A model generated the notes under the pieces. That model saw nothing but the letters and a program-made list of their open reading frames with translations. It had not been told where the DNA came from and searched no databases. Shown in pieces: positions 34,101 through 37,719 of a stretch of DNA of 64,000 bases (position 1 is its first letter; every line of letters begins with the position of its first letter). A program made the translations under genes and the position numbers. Source of the stretch: Ariolimax columbianus (taxonomy: Eukaryota; Mollusca; Gastropoda; Stylommatophora; Arionidae); assembly GCA_036924085.1 (NCBI GenBank), contig JAVGWX010000004.1, forward strand, positions 11,535,916-11,599,915, written 5' to 3'.

Positions 34101-35365
34101 GACATGTTAGTGGTCAAGTGGAACTACAAAGACTGAGTTACAAATGAGAAAGAGTTACAACAGCACTAAGACCTGTAAAGACCTCTTGGCAATGGTCAAA
34201 AGATGGAAACTCACTTGGTACGGCCACCTATAGAGATCATATTGTCTTGCAAATACGATCCTGCACAGCAGGGTGCAAGGCTTACGATGATGAGGCTGCC
34301 ACGAGAAGAGGTGAGAGGACAACATAAAAGAATGGACCAATCTCTGATCAGAGAAGGCACAGGTAATGGTTGCTGACAGAGGGGTGGTGTGGAGATGTGA
34401 AGGTGTCTTCATGGATGCCCCAACGACATCACTGGTTGTGGGATGACCTGACCTGACAACTATAAAACATCTATTTGGTTGCCCATGAATGAGAAGAAGA
34501 GATAGGAGATAGACTTAATTCATGGTACTTTTCCAAGGTACAAAATTGGAAAAAAAAATCTAAACAGCATTTGGCTACTTGACATCGGACAAAATCTATC
34601 TGATTGAATTTCAGGATTATAATATTTTTCGACAGTGTTCCTGTTTAAATTGCATGATAGTCTATTGAAAAGGGCAATCATTATAAAAATTGAAATCGTT
34701 ATGTTTATCAGAATCACATACAATCTCTGTCAAACTTAACTAAAATTACATAAAGTTTATGTTTTTGAAAATTAGGCTGATTTTTAAATTGTTGGTGAGC
34801 AAAGAGATGTTAATAAATATAAAGAATGGATTAGAACAGAAAAAGTTAAAGAAATTAGATACACAGCAAGAAAAATGTACAAGAGTACACAAAAAAAACA
34901 TGTTTGAGAGATCAAAAGTAAAAATGCAATATATTGGCAGCAATAAACTCAGTATGTAACTAAAAGGACTTGCTCTGTAGTTGAAATGGCATGACTTGTC
35001 AAAATGAGACAAAAATATATAACAAACAATGAACAAGAAAATGCTAGTGCACATAGATAAAATGATGCATATGAACTAATAAGTATAAGAGATTCAACAA
35101 ACTTGGGCGTTTCAATGAATGGCAAGCATCTGATCCTCATGATACGTGCACTCAAAACAAAAACACTTTAATAAAGTTTAGCAAAGCGTTACATAATGTA
35201 GAATAAGACTAAAGAAGCATACCTAGGTCGATGTCTCCATATTTCGCCGCCATGGTTATTGTGATCTAGTGTAATGGTAGATCTAATACTGGAACTTAAT
35301 GTAGTCAATAATCTTGGATCATGTTCAAGACCGATGTTATCTGTGAGCAGATTTCCCCCAGACAT
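687..35365 (-). CDS. FLACC1: FLACC1-like coiled-coil protein gene, 8 coding exons, 3' end beyond window
   Basis: Exons on the minus strand are 35223-35365 (ATG), 21152-21250, 16790-16902, 11378-11486, 7337-7372, 4203-4296, 3639-3700 and 687-784. All have GT donors and AG acceptors, and the joined frame stays open for 251 codons. The product starts MSGGNLLTDN. Residues ~1-115 are polar and basic. A block with HGYTLSRSK and VTITDEFFEP follows (~120-150), then heptad-rich coiled coil (QLQQQISDL, EERLNHK, AEELLKDR, QMNSQFQDQIR, HKEELLKQKQ) to the edge. Order and motifs resemble vertebrate FLACC1 (ALS2CR12), a sperm-flagellum outer dense fibre protein: a GY.L...I.VT..DE.F block, then a coiled coil with QIS.L. 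This is from memory, so identity is moderate; another flagellar coiled-coil protein is possible. Introns run from 0.5 to 14 kb and are packed with transposons and minisatellites. Confidence 0.6.
935..2890 (-). mobile_element. RTE-like LINE fragment (reverse transcriptase), split by a nested insertion
   Basis: Read on the minus strand, fragments in several frames match a LINE reverse transcriptase in order. These are QEARWTEHFRETFN and LKNGKASG (~2,780-2,570), SKILDWIIIQRIS and KQAGFRKCRDSADN (~2,400-2,270), LEDLEYTDECALF for the YADD region (~1,950), then QIQDKMERLNVYSQQVGL and the YLG...LLYG thumb (~1,310-940). Stops and frameshifts make it dead. The gap at 1,317-1,893 is another element's 3' end. 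Confidence 0.75.
1317..1893 (-). mobile_element. 3' end of an APE-type LINE, nested inside the RTE-like LINE
   Basis: On the minus strand it encodes VLSRADMPSIYALLEKARLG, WTGHLVRMSDKKLP and a Lys/Arg-rich DSLRDSLRSC stretch, then a decayed C-terminal zinc-finger-like segment with LAVFIDNEGQ. It ends in a short ATT/TAA simple repeat at 1,317-1,331. This C-terminus belongs to the same general LINE class as the element at 12.0-14.3 kb. It interrupts the host reverse transcriptase between its YADD region and the following QQVGL segment, with a short shared TCAACA at the two junctions. Confidence 0.6.
2891..3600. other. No gene recognised
   Basis: AT-rich intronic sequence between the LINE fragment and exon 7. 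Short open frames here show no family motif on either strand. I see no tandem structure. Confidence 0.5.
3639..3700 (-). CDS. FLACC1: FLACC1-like coding exon 7 (coiled coil)
   Basis: The acceptor is TATTCTCTACAG and the donor GTATACC. The 62-base exon encodes AEELLKDRVDQMNSQFQDQI plus two bases of an Arg codon completed by exon 8. It is glutamine-rich, with a clear heptad pattern. Confidence 0.65.
3846..4075 (+). repeat. 23-bp minisatellite, about 10 units
   Basis: The core AATCAGCAAAACATCTCC recurs every 23 bases with growing divergence at both ends. It lies in the 502-base intron between exons 6 and 7, so it makes up nearly half of that short intron. The 106-residue open frame through it is a by-product of the repeat. 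Confidence 0.85.
4203..4296 (-). CDS. FLACC1: FLACC1-like coding exon 6 (coiled-coil start)
   Basis: The acceptor is CATGTTGCAG and the donor GTCAGT. The 94-base exon encodes DGLVVQLQQQISDL and then EEERLNHKQTKRK. Leucine and isoleucine spacing marks the start of the coiled coil. It ends in phase 0, in line with the next exon. Confidence 0.65.
4413..4558 (+). repeat. 73-bp tandem duplication (two units)
   Basis: Two near-identical 73-base units start CAATTGTTCATA at 4413 and 4486; they share CTACACGCTAGTGCATCC. They differ at only a few positions, so the duplication is fairly recent. Confidence 0.9.
4815..5400 (-). mobile_element. LINE RNase H and C-terminal fragment
   Basis: On the minus strand: a TDGSSN-like start at ~5,395, ITRAAIVTDAQAVLQKV with the catalytic TD at ~5,260, then IYCPAHARVQGNERADIMAS, which carries the usual H..V.GNE.AD signature (~5,160-5,090). 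It ends with RHLMRKTEHLWVCPECSYVD near 4,830. A stop and frame change split the domain at ~5,170. The family differs from the other RNase H LINE in this window. Confidence 0.75.
5401..5829. other. No gene recognised
   Basis: Intronic sequence between an RNase H fragment and a minisatellite. No motif, exon border pair or repeat was found on either strand. Confidence 0.45.
5860..6335 (+). repeat. Composite 29/49-bp minisatellite
   Basis: The unit core TTCAGTTCTGTCATGTCTGT is followed either by CTAACACAG (29-base unit) or by CTAGACTCTAAACATTGATT plus a few bases (49-base unit). The order 29-49-49 gives a 127-base higher-order period, seen at ~5,947 and ~6,074; a shorter 29-49 period follows. 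Confidence 0.85.
6440..6705 (-). mobile_element. 3' end of an RTE-like LINE
   Basis: The minus strand reads EDNIKEWMRRSIAETNTLV, then KNRDIWHELV and TVPNDLLGYGTDDED. This is the W.DNIKEW...RD.W..LV pattern at the C-terminus of many RTE-like LINE proteins, ending in an acidic tail. No reverse transcriptase core remains. Confidence 0.65.
6722..6960 (+). mobile_element. tRNA-derived SINE, family S2, copy a
   Basis: A tRNA-like head (CAGTGGTCTAATGGTTGTCA, box B GGTTCGAATTAC) is followed by the central motif GACCCAGCTGTAAATGG and TACCTGATG. Three other copies in the window share the order head, central motif, tail. Confidence 0.65.
7012..7215 (+). mobile_element. tRNA-derived SINE, family S2, copy b
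   Basis: A head with GTGGTAGAGTAGTTAGTG and box B-like TTTGATTCAATCCCC is followed by TACCCAGTTGAAAATGGTAC, the diverged central motif. It sits 50 bases after copy a in the same orientation. Confidence 0.6.
7337..7372 (-). CDS. FLACC1: FLACC1-like coding exon 5 (36-base microexon)
   Basis: This 36-base exon lies between acceptor TTTTTTTTTAG and donor GTAAAATA. It encodes the linker TSRKQMPSDPD and keeps phase 2 at both ends, so it could be skipped without a frame shift. It joins the VTITDEFF block to the coiled coil. Confidence 0.5.
7418..7452 (+). repeat. (CATCT)n microsatellite
   Basis: About seven copies of CATCT with one substitution, 45 bases upstream (gene sense) of the 36-base exon 5. 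Confidence 0.9.
7600..7775 (+). repeat. ~27-bp minisatellite, about 6 units
   Basis: The core TTTCAATCATGACATTCTTG recurs at ~27-base spacing, with base changes in each unit. Confidence 0.8.
8020..9310 (+). mobile_element. Degraded LINE: endonuclease C-terminus and start of reverse transcriptase
   Basis: IVMGDFNCHRVH (endonuclease D-x-N motif) at ~8,350 is followed by NWVEQSELQLLHDPKLPPSF, WQRGYDPD and LEEPLPWKQHR, an intact stretch to ~8,610. Weaker RFNF and RRHIPR pieces follow at ~8,670 and ~8,800, then LNIHQMKNNKAAGPDEQ near 9,200-9,240, the usual start of the reverse transcriptase. Everything downstream is missing, so this is a 3'-deleted relic. Confidence 0.7.
9425..9500 (+). repeat. 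(CTT)n microsatellite
   Basis: Interrupted CTT/CCT tract. On the minus strand it is a GAA tract like the tails of retroposon A and the RNase H LINE, but no recognisable element end abuts it. Confidence 0.85.
9553..9690 (+). mobile_element. Retroposon A, partial copy A1
   Basis: It shares GGACCGAAAGGTGCAAATAT, CAGTCAAGCTGTAAACTACG and the ATTCCGTTCT...TTGGTAGC segment with copies A2 and A3. The 5' half and tail are missing; a 47-bp array begins where the copy ends. Confidence 0.8.
9685..10100 (+). repeat. 47-bp minisatellite, about 9 units
   Basis: The core ATAAACGATTCACTCTTCTG, followed by TTCTTGTATCATATATGG, recurs at exactly 47 bases (for example 9732 and 9779). It starts at the truncated end of retroposon A1. 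Confidence 0.9.
10150..10695 (+). repeat. Repeat D, copy 1, with an expanded 38-bp array
   Basis: The first ~165 bases match other D copies (GTTGCAGTAG-like TTTTCCTCA, AGCATGCTGA-like segment, GAAACAGCCTGTTTCCAGGA). From ~10,315 a 38-base unit with GATCAGTATATTTCACCTGA and CCCTGGCTAACATTGTCT repeats about ten times. The unit equals the module found once or a few times in the other D copies. Confidence 0.8.
10700..11370. other. No gene recognised
   Basis: AT-rich intron sequence before exon 4. Short open frames lack family motifs. No repeat structure was seen. Confidence 0.45.
11378..11486 (-). CDS. FLACC1: FLACC1-like coding exon 4 (GY.L / VTITDEFF block)
   Basis: The exon ends CACCAGCAG before donor GTGAGTTCC. 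Two acceptors lie seven bases apart: CATACAG (exon top 11493) and ACCCAG (exon top 11486). With exon 3 ending GTTG, only the second keeps the frame, giving ...SLEV-VVNFQLG. The first would fit only if exon 3 used the poorer donor GAG/GTTGGT. The encoded block GHGYTLSRSK...VTITDEFFEPIL is the strongest match to what I remember of the FLACC1 family. Confidence 0.6.
11860..11995 (+). mobile_element. 3' end of an RTE-like LINE, family T, copy a
   Basis: The plus strand reads EAASDKEGWRDIVRMSSCMP and PQRPHQLQDDLT, ending GATGACCTGACCTGAC. The same terminal sequence is at 34.1-34.5 kb and 53.5-53.7 kb. Only the last ~130 bases remain. Confidence 0.6.
12005..14275 (+). mobile_element. Degraded APE-type LINE: endonuclease plus reverse transcriptase
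   Basis: The endonuclease start LGCWNVCTMLTGLSD is at ~12,015. It is followed by RLDADIAALQKTRL, HGVGFTVKKSLL and VLLGDFNARVGADHDSW (D-x-N at ~12,470). The reverse transcriptase follows with GKPPGSDGIPPDLIK (~13,640), NNYQGVSLLSVAGKVFARV (~13,820), FIDLTKALDLVSRNGLF (motif A, ~14,020) and GVKQGCVLALTLFRIFF (~14,200). It stops before the YADD motif. Frameshifts, stops and a fourfold 56-bp duplication in the endonuclease disable it. The clade is not assigned; its C-terminal class matches the fragment at 1.3-1.9 kb. Confidence 0.75.
12669..12892 (+). repeat. 56-bp unit, four tandem copies inside the LINE endonuclease
   Basis: CAGCTGGATC recurs at 12669, 12725, 12781 and 12837. Each unit includes LDLILIRRSL-coding sequence from the endonuclease domain. 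As 56 is not a multiple of three, each copy shifts the frame. Confidence 0.9.
14364..14672 (+). repeat. 59-bp minisatellite, about 5 units
   Basis: Units hold GGAGGTAAGGGAAGTGGGGG, then TTTGTTTGTTTCAAAGTCAT. They begin alternately CACATAGAG and CACGTAGAG, a weak two-unit alternation. The array sits just 3' of the truncated LINE. Confidence 0.9.
14690..15235. other. No gene recognised
   Basis: Intron sequence between exons 3 and 4 with a short TA/CA run near 15,215. No family motif was found. Confidence 0.4.
15240..15562 (+). mobile_element. 3' end of an RTE-like LINE
   Basis: The frame from ~15,270 reads NSILARKCKYFDHIKRHNGL, ERIVMKGMVPGKGGRGRPRR. After a stop it continues NQDIQECLSMNG, VLARERVSFRQTVMGATFYK and GHDI. 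This is the YFGHI...GK.GRGRPR...R..FR pattern of LINE C-termini. An AT microsatellite follows. Confidence 0.7.
15930..16682 (+). repeat. 32-bp satellite grading into a 26/26-bp dimeric satellite
   Basis: The 5' part repeats a 32-base unit (CATCATCTCCATCACC plus TTATTACAACTCTCAA). The 3' part, from ~16,430, repeats 26-base units alternating CATCATCACC and CATTATCACC before TTATTACACCTCTCAA, a 52-base dimer with almost no divergence. All three plus frames are open, so the 287-residue frame is not evidence of coding. Confidence 0.95.
16790..16902 (-). CDS. FLACC1: FLACC1-like coding exon 3
   Basis: The acceptor is TTTGGCCAG with a weak pyrimidine tract; the donor GTGAGC follows GTTG. The 113-base exon completes a Glu codon, then encodes 37 residues of very basic sequence (CDRVRQLEHE, LPLKRRKPPHW), and leaves one base. 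It has no Pfam-type domain that I recognise. The weak acceptor makes its upstream border the least certain of the set, but the phase matches on both sides. Confidence 0.55.
16955..17140 (+). mobile_element. tRNA-derived SINE, family S2, copy c
   Basis: The head AAGTGGTTAGAGTACTAGC and a box B-like GGTTTAATCCTG are followed by CTACCTGTAAATGGGTACCT, the clearest example of the S2 central motif in this window. Confidence 0.65.
17480..18192. mobile_element. Fold-back mariner-like element
   Basis: Two inverted arms (~270 bases each) face each other. The left end GGTGTGTTCAAATGAAA and the right end, read inwards, GAGGCGTGTTTAAATGAAA are flanked by TA (17478-17479 and 18193-18194), the mariner target. 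Each arm holds a transposase start, for example MADVI then PSRVD, LKTEGCRPVDIHRRMQ on the left, the N-terminal helix-turn-helix of mariner transposases. The middle, on the minus strand, continues to a PRPTQAHIV-like stretch and stops. The catalytic DD(D/E) region is absent, so it cannot mobilise itself. Confidence 0.75.
18195..19430 (-). mobile_element. RTE-like LINE fragment, split by retroposon A2
   Basis: The minus strand reads GLDLNAEKTKTMIIISNEDL and HLGHVIAENGRWEMEIRKRI, GVAKSVFINM from ~19,430 to 19,185. Beyond the inserted A2 it resumes: MRIISCYVMYG, IYAFQMCIYRRMGGIS, VDSSDILVT and WTGKSFQIVLSRL..WKFI down to 18,200. The 8-base ATGTTGAT at 18663-18670 and 19180-19187 marks the insertion. 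It borders the mariner's TA at its other end. Confidence 0.7.
18671..19179 (+). mobile_element. Retroposon A, copy A2, with GAA tail
   Basis: It starts near GGGATCAAGATGCTGAGCAG and runs through one CAGGGCCAGCGAACCATAGC module, GGGCCGAAAGGTGC and GGTAGCGGGAGATTGAGAAC. It ends in ~150 bases of GAA-rich simple repeat (19,019-19,170). It is flanked by an 8-base duplication inside a LINE. Copy A3 at 21.7-22.2 kb is the same element inverted. Confidence 0.8.
19545..19668 (+). repeat. Dispersed repeat G, copy 1
   Basis: It contains TAGTCGACTTGTACTTCTAC, GATATGAGCTAGATGTAG and GACTAGGCTCGAGCAGCTTA. All recur in the same order at 37,165-37,265. A 30-bp array starts directly at its end. Confidence 0.7.
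19669..20239 (+). repeat. 30-bp minisatellite, 19 units
   Basis: The unit AGGTGTCAGTGTTAGAGACT, followed by TGAGTTTACT, is repeated 19 times with few changes. Since 30 is a multiple of three, the plus frame reads SLLGVSVRDL over and over. It lies in the intron after exon 2 and abuts the next array without spacer. Confidence 0.95.
20240..21048 (+). repeat. 27/30-bp minisatellite with higher-order pattern, 29 units
   Basis: Units share AGGAACACTAGCGTGTTATA. Three types occur: K (ends ACAAAAG), E (ACAGAAG), both 27 bases, and D (ACAGAAGATGTAAG), 30 bases. The order settles into K-E-E-D blocks of 111 bases. Each unit carries the perfect inverted repeat AACAC-TAGC-GTGTT. Long frames exist on both strands and in several phases, so I do not call them genes. 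The array ends ~100 bases from the donor of exon 2. Confidence 0.95.
21152..21250 (-). CDS. FLACC1: FLACC1-like coding exon 2
   Basis: The acceptor is CTATTGTTCAG at 21251 and the donor GTAAGT lies just below 21152. The exon is 99 bases: one base completing an Arg codon, 32 codons (Ser/Thr-rich, containing SASHTLMTS and VPRPSTVTVT), and two bases carried into exon 3. The donor lies about 100 bases from the large 27/30-bp tandem array in the next intron. Confidence 0.6.
21430..21674 (-). mobile_element. LINE reverse transcriptase fragment
   Basis: The minus strand reads KYINLVDY.KAVDNWNLQS (motif A), then MLTNIIKKTYQHAV and ISVVQQGYCLSPSLFLLAVD and IMKETATSQV. These are RT motif A through the QG..LSP.LF block. 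It is cut at 21,675 by retroposon A3. Confidence 0.65.
21689..22239 (-). mobile_element. Retroposon A, copy A3, full length, 14-base target duplication
   Basis: The perfect direct repeat CACAGTTACTTTTG lies at 21675-21688 and 22240-22253. Read on the minus strand, the element runs from GGTATCAAGACGCTGAGCAG to GGGAGATTGAGAACGAACGA AACC. A duplication of this length points to target-primed reverse transcription. It carries no long reading frame, so it is non-autonomous. An internal 33-bp module is expanded to about seven copies here. Confidence 0.85.
21958..22192 (-). repeat. 33-bp array inside retroposon A3, about 7 units
   Basis: The unit CTGGTTCGCTGGCCCTGACG, then CTAGCAGTCAGCT, is nearly perfect across seven copies. 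Copy A2 has the module once and the diverged copy A4 about twice, so this is a local expansion. Confidence 0.95.
22254..24190. other. No gene recognised
   Basis: Contains TAC and TTC simple repeats at 22,290-22,350, and scattered CAAGT/CAAGTC motifs at 23,230-23,310 and 23,640-23,730. Open frames of up to 151 codons (22,782-23,237) match no family I know, and I found no convincing splice-site pairs. It is part of the 14-kb first coding intron. Confidence 0.4.
24200..25190 (+). mobile_element. LINE reverse transcriptase and C-terminus fragment
   Basis: HNVAYVDRKAAFNSVDRSAL (motif A) is followed by SSLRQGCVLAT (~24,460), MDRIIGQLG, LCVTDLDYADEP (YADD-like, ~24,580), LGLHILWAQTKIQNLG (~24,670) and FIYMGNK (YLG position, ~24,780). 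Near 24,940-25,140 come a decayed RRTGFESTF region and DGRRPSPSWSRLR. Several frameshifts and stops are present. Confidence 0.7.
25255..25277 (+). repeat. (TA)n microsatellite
   Basis: About eleven TA units. CA and TG tracts lie nearby at 25,470-25,485 and 25,710-25,735. Confidence 0.9.
25280..26140. other. No gene recognised
   Basis: Intron sequence with CA/TG tracts. An open minus-strand stretch at ~25,690-25,900 preceded by TGATATTAG looks exon-like, but no domain or matching donor supports it. Confidence 0.4.
26145..26516 (+). repeat. 37/42-bp minisatellite, about 9 units
   Basis: The core AGTTGTAGTGATGTGTATGA is followed by AGCAGTTTATGAAGTAA, with (42) or without (37) an inserted CTAGG. 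Short and long units are mixed at the left; the right half is all 42-base units. Confidence 0.95.
26600..26870 (-). mobile_element. 3' end of an RTE-like LINE
   Basis: The minus frame reads KEMKFMGQIDRRGRVDELVI, NGTIQGKRGRGRLRKV, and ends EDWRVMIADVYSRPGT. This is the GHI...G...GKRGRGR...W...I C-terminal pattern. A GAA-like run follows at ~26,600. Confidence 0.7.
26886..27073 (-). mobile_element. tRNA-derived SINE, family S2, copy d, with target duplication
   Basis: The perfect 10-base repeat TTCATGTATA flanks it (26876-26885, 27074-27083). The minus strand has AATGGTAGAGTCCTCAAGAC in the head and GACCCGGCTGAAAATGAGTA plus CCTG, the S2 central motif. It then shares GGAAGGCATCG with copy b. 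Confidence 0.75.
27310..27840 (-). mobile_element. Retroposon A, diverged copy A4
   Basis: It shares GTAGTTTTCAGCTTGG, ATATCTGCACCTTTCAG and CCTATTCTCTTAGCCA with A3 in the same orientation, then two diverged copies of the ~33-base module (AGCTATGAGTCGCTAA). A ~150-base stretch in the middle has no counterpart in A2 or A3, so this is an older or different subfamily. Confidence 0.6.
28050..28300 (-). repeat. Repeat D, copy 2 (single module)
   Basis: GGGAGCGAAAAGTAATCAGG, GTCAGGTGAAACATAATGAT and AAGACCCCATCTCACTTAC occur once each, in the order seen at 47.15 kb. On the minus strand this is the same orientation as copy 1's plus strand. No array is present here. Confidence 0.7.
28340..31605 (+). 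mobile_element. RNase H-bearing LINE (family N), copy 1, degraded
   Basis: Endonuclease end: SVLAPLAESDHRPIKLTINL (~28,500). Reverse transcriptase: KRKAPGKDGITNEML (~29,240), GSYRPISLLSCVGKLMEQIV (~29,430), AVWIDLEKVFDKIW (motif A, ~29,640), VVPQGGILSPKMFLIYINDI (~29,810). The YADD motif is frameshifted. RNase H: IHVYTDGSSNK (~30,790), TEAETLKVA, VFLTDAASLLAAL and WIPSHCNIEGNEAADKLAK (~31,110). The C-terminus has RLRTGHNRLKGHLYNKMRIG and a C-x-C...H....C knuckle. Many frameshifts and stops. It ends GAACGAAGAAGTAGAAGAAG. Confidence 0.8.
31610..32690. other. No gene recognised
   Basis: AT-rich first-intron sequence. Short frames only; no motif, tandem repeat or element end was found. Confidence 0.5.
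32690..32870 (-). mobile_element. CR1-like LINE 3' end, copy a
   Basis: ACTTAACGTCTTTATAATGG followed by TTTAGAAG...TTTACAACCAGTTTC is the inverted 3' terminus shared with the copies at 36.4, 47.35, 50.1 and 61.4 kb. The tail on the minus strand is AAGTT-type repeat. Only ~170 bases remain. Confidence 0.7.
32870..33485 (-). repeat. Repeat D, copy 3, with a short ~37-bp array
   Basis: At 33,110-33,235 the module GGTCAGATATGTTAGTCAGG plus GTCAGGCAAAGTACACT occurs about three times. It is followed by the D body (CATGGCAGCCTGGCTAACGA, AGCATGCTCGGAATGTGAAA, TTCAGGGCGCAGAAAAAAG). A partial second D lies at 32,870-32,955. The orientation is opposite to copy 1. Confidence 0.75.
33490..34085. other. 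No gene recognised
   Basis: Intron sequence; no motif, repeat or exon border pair was found on either strand. Confidence 0.45.
34090..34460 (+). mobile_element. 3' end of an RTE-like LINE, family T, copy b
   Basis: It reads AMVKRWKLTWYGHL, then a decayed RSYCLANTILH and EDNIKEWTNL, and ends ATGCCCCAACGACATCAC...GATGACCTGACCTGAC, the same terminus as copies a and c. Confidence 0.65.
34465..35220. other. No gene recognised
   Basis: AT-rich intron directly downstream (gene sense) of coding exon 1. No motif or repeat was seen. Confidence 0.45.
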
Positions 35366-35370
35366 GGTTG
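35223..35370 (-). CDS. FLACC1: FLACC1-like coding exon 1 (start codon exon)
   Basis: On the minus strand, the acceptor CGCTTCAG, preceded by a T-rich tract, is followed by CAACCATG. The ATG at 35365 has a good Kozak context (A at -3 is absent, but CAACC precedes it). The exon encodes 47 residues, begins MSGGNLLTDN, and ends CCTAG before donor GTATGC, leaving two bases of a codon. These join the first base of exon 2 to make AGA (Arg). An acceptor just 5' of the ATG implies a non-coding leader exon further upstream. A second ATG at 35253 in another frame (MAAKYGDIDL) leads to a stop in exon 2, so I did not choose it. Confidence 0.6.
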
Positions 35371-35954
35371 CTGAAGCGATTAAATAAGCTCAATGACAAA
35401 AAAAATAAAAATTCAATGAATAGGAAACATATTATTATTACATTACCACACATATGTGAACTTAATACTGATATCGACTTTCATTCTTTCAATAAAAATA
35501 AAAACGCTACAAGCTAAATTTAGTTTTGTTTCATTTCATTCTAAACAAGCAGTTTTCTTCTTCGAATAACTGATGTTGACATTTTTTCTTTCCTGTTGAA
35601 CTTTAAGTTTAATCTACCATTAAAGCAGACTAAACTTTAGCCGTTACAATTACTGAATAAGTTATATTTTTACTACTTTTATTATTATAAACGTAGATCT
35701 AACTAATATTATAATGTTACTAATAATTATATTATATTTATTATTTTATTTTTATATTTCAATAATAAAATATAATCAAATAATTTCTTCGCGGTGACAA
35801 CAACACAACGTCACGATCGGAGCGATACATATTTGTGTACTTCCCAAACAATTAAACATGTACACCAGAAAAGAAAGTGAAGTAATAAATAAGTACTTTA
35901 GGATCGAAAATGTTATTTACTTACATAGTAAGAGCACAATGTTTTTGCTCTTAC

Positions 35955-36080
35955 CTTGCTTGCAAATAATTCTAGTAATGATTCCTATATGGAAAAATCA
36001 CGGACACCATCTTTGTTTCTAAGGACAATAAACTTACGGCAACTTCTGGGAATTGGTGATTATCCGCCCAAGTTCTGGAC
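35955..36080 (-). other. Possible non-coding leader exon for the FLACC1-like gene
   Basis: Coding exon 1 has an acceptor just before its ATG, so a leader exon must exist. On the minus strand GCAAGCAAG is followed by a good donor (GTAAGAGC) at 35954, with a second donor (GTAAGTTT) about 80 bases upstream. The sequence between has only short open frames. I see no TATA box. The competing leader candidate is at 44,730. Confidence 0.25.
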
Positions 36081-36297
36081 AAATTTCGCAAAATATTCAT
36101 TGAGAGTTATTTTTTAAGGATTGTTTTGAAAATAGTTTCAATTAAAATATAAATGTATTTATATAACATAGATATCTTTTCAAGTGTATACCACATACTT
36201 GTGTTTGTAATTATTGTCGCAGCTTTTTAAACATACAAGATATTTATTAGAGTTTTTCCCAAAAGAATCTACACACCTAACTGAACTTTTTAAATTT

Positions 36298-36425
36298 TTT
36301 TTTTTTACGTGTTTGCCTCACTAGTTTCTACTGGCCGAGGCGCGCCTATTCCACCATAGACCGTAGTCAATTTGGGCGATATTAAGACGCATAAATCCTT
36401 GCTTGGATGTATGTGTGCGTCTGTA
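36298..36425 (-). repeat. Dispersed repeat F, copy 1 (poly-T end)
   Basis: Starts with a T-run. GTTTGCCTCACTAGTTTCTA, then TGGCCGAGGCGCGCC, CATAGACCGTAGTCAA and ATTAAGACGCATAAA follow, an inverted match to 42,668-42,876. A poly-A end and dispersed copies suggest a retroposon. Confidence 0.6.
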
Positions 36426-36434
36426 TGTACCTTG

Positions 36435-36895
36435 ACTTACCTTAACGTCTTTATACTGGTTTAGAAGACTCTGCAGATTCTGTATTAGTGTATACAACCA
36501 GTTTCATTTACTTTCCGTTGCTCTAAAAGCTATGTGGATTCAATATATTCTTAAATGCATTCATTATCCCTGCCTCCACTACTCCCTGTGACAATGCATT
36601 CCAAGCATTCGCCACTCTCTGACTAAAAAAATATTTCCTTAAATCTATTCTGGACCTCACTTAAGTAATTTGTAGATATGCCCTCTTGTTCTTGTAGGTG
36701 GTTGTATTTTGAAAACAAACTTGTTTAGTTTAATTTATCTGTTCATGTTCCTTTGATTATCTTATAAACCTGAATTAAGTCACCTCGAATTCTTCTCATT
36801 TTAAAACACTGTAGTCCGGTTTTTCTAAGTCTTTCCTCATAATTGTAATTCTGGAATCCCACTATCGCTTTGTCGCTATGTTTAGACAACTCTAT
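36435..36895 (-). mobile_element. CR1-like LINE 3' fragment, copy b
   Basis: It matches the 3' part of the CR1-like element at 47-50 kb: TTAACGTCTTTATACTGGTT at the end, then GCATTCCAAGCATTCGCCAC and, further in, coding sequence (minus strand) with NYEERLRKTGLQCF, KMRRIRGDLIQ and IKIIKGT-like segments. Confidence 0.7.
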
Positions 36896-36904
36896 ATGCA
36901 ATTA

Positions 36905-37168
36905 AACACCTCGTGAACAAGCCGGGTTAGGAAAAAGGGTTCTCCGCCACTGACCAACACACAATCCACGATCAATCAACTAATGGAGAGACCACGCGAA
37001 TGGCGCATATTCGTATGTCTTGTATTTATTGATATCGAAAACGCTTTCCACAGAATCAAAACAAATGTAGGGGTTAATGCTCTCAGAAATCATGGCATTC
37101 CCTCAAAATGCACAATCATGATTGAGGAAATCAAAAGAATTAATACGACAATCATTCTTAGTTCTTAG
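36905..37168 (+). mobile_element. LINE reverse transcriptase fragment (motif A)
   Basis: PREWRIFVCLVFIDIENAFH then RIKTNVGVNALRNHGIPSKC, the F-D-EKAFD...L...GIP signature of RT motif A. Sequence before it has decayed. Bounded by a CR1-like fragment and repeat G. Confidence 0.6.
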
Positions 37169-37420
37169 TCGATCTGTACTTCTACAGGGGCTCTGGTATG
37201 AGCTGAATGTAGGCGAGAAAAGGGTTTCTTGCCCAGCGGACTAGGCTCGAGCAGCTTAATACTCCGCTGCGTTGGGACAAGCACTCACGTAGAGTTTTTA
37301 ACCGATGTGTGAATCCATCTTAATAGACTCAAACACTAAAGCAAAGTAAACCCGCAGCCAATTAGGCGCATTTCTGCTGCTCTAAACAAACCACCTAACC
37401 ATGGCCGGTGTTATGCTATG
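37165..37420 (+). repeat. Dispersed repeat G, copy 2 (longer)
   Basis: The first 100 bases match 19,545-19,668. The following segment (TGTGTGAATCCATCTTAATA, GCAGCCAATTAGGCGCAT, AAACAAACCACC) matches 61,553-61,665. So the three loci overlap into one dispersed element of at least 250 bases. Confidence 0.6.
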
Positions 37421-37529
37421 TCACAATTAGTCGCCTCTTAAGATATGCTCTCTGTGAGGCAGTGGTGATATTTTTGTCTTTGTTATACACAAAGACCCCC
37501 GCAGACCAATGTGTACAATCGTACAGCAT

Positions 37530-37712
37530 TAATCTTTTTCATTCGCCTTATTTCTCTATTCTCCAATGTGGTGTGCGTTGCGCTATGTTTTTATTTTGCG
37601 CCTGTCGGCCTAGTGCATTCGACTTTGTCAGCAATTTTATGTAAGGGTCTGCTTCCTCCTGCATTTTCTAAGGGTTTGCTTAATTAGGGTAATAGCCAGT
37701 GCTGTGATTATT
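37530..37712 (-). mobile_element. tRNA-derived SINE, family S1, truncated copy
   Basis: Inverted match to the S1 body: TTTTATTTTGCGCCTGTCGG, GTAAGGGTCTGCTTCCTCCT, GCATTTTCTAAGGGTTTGCT, up to GTGCTGTGAT. The tRNA-like head beyond box B is missing. Confidence 0.8.
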
Positions 37713-37719
37713 TATTCCG

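Noticed and set aside
35223..35253. Alternative start giving MAAKYGDIDL
   Set aside because: Good ATG context, but its frame runs into a TGA in exon 2; the upstream ATG at 35365 keeps the whole gene open.
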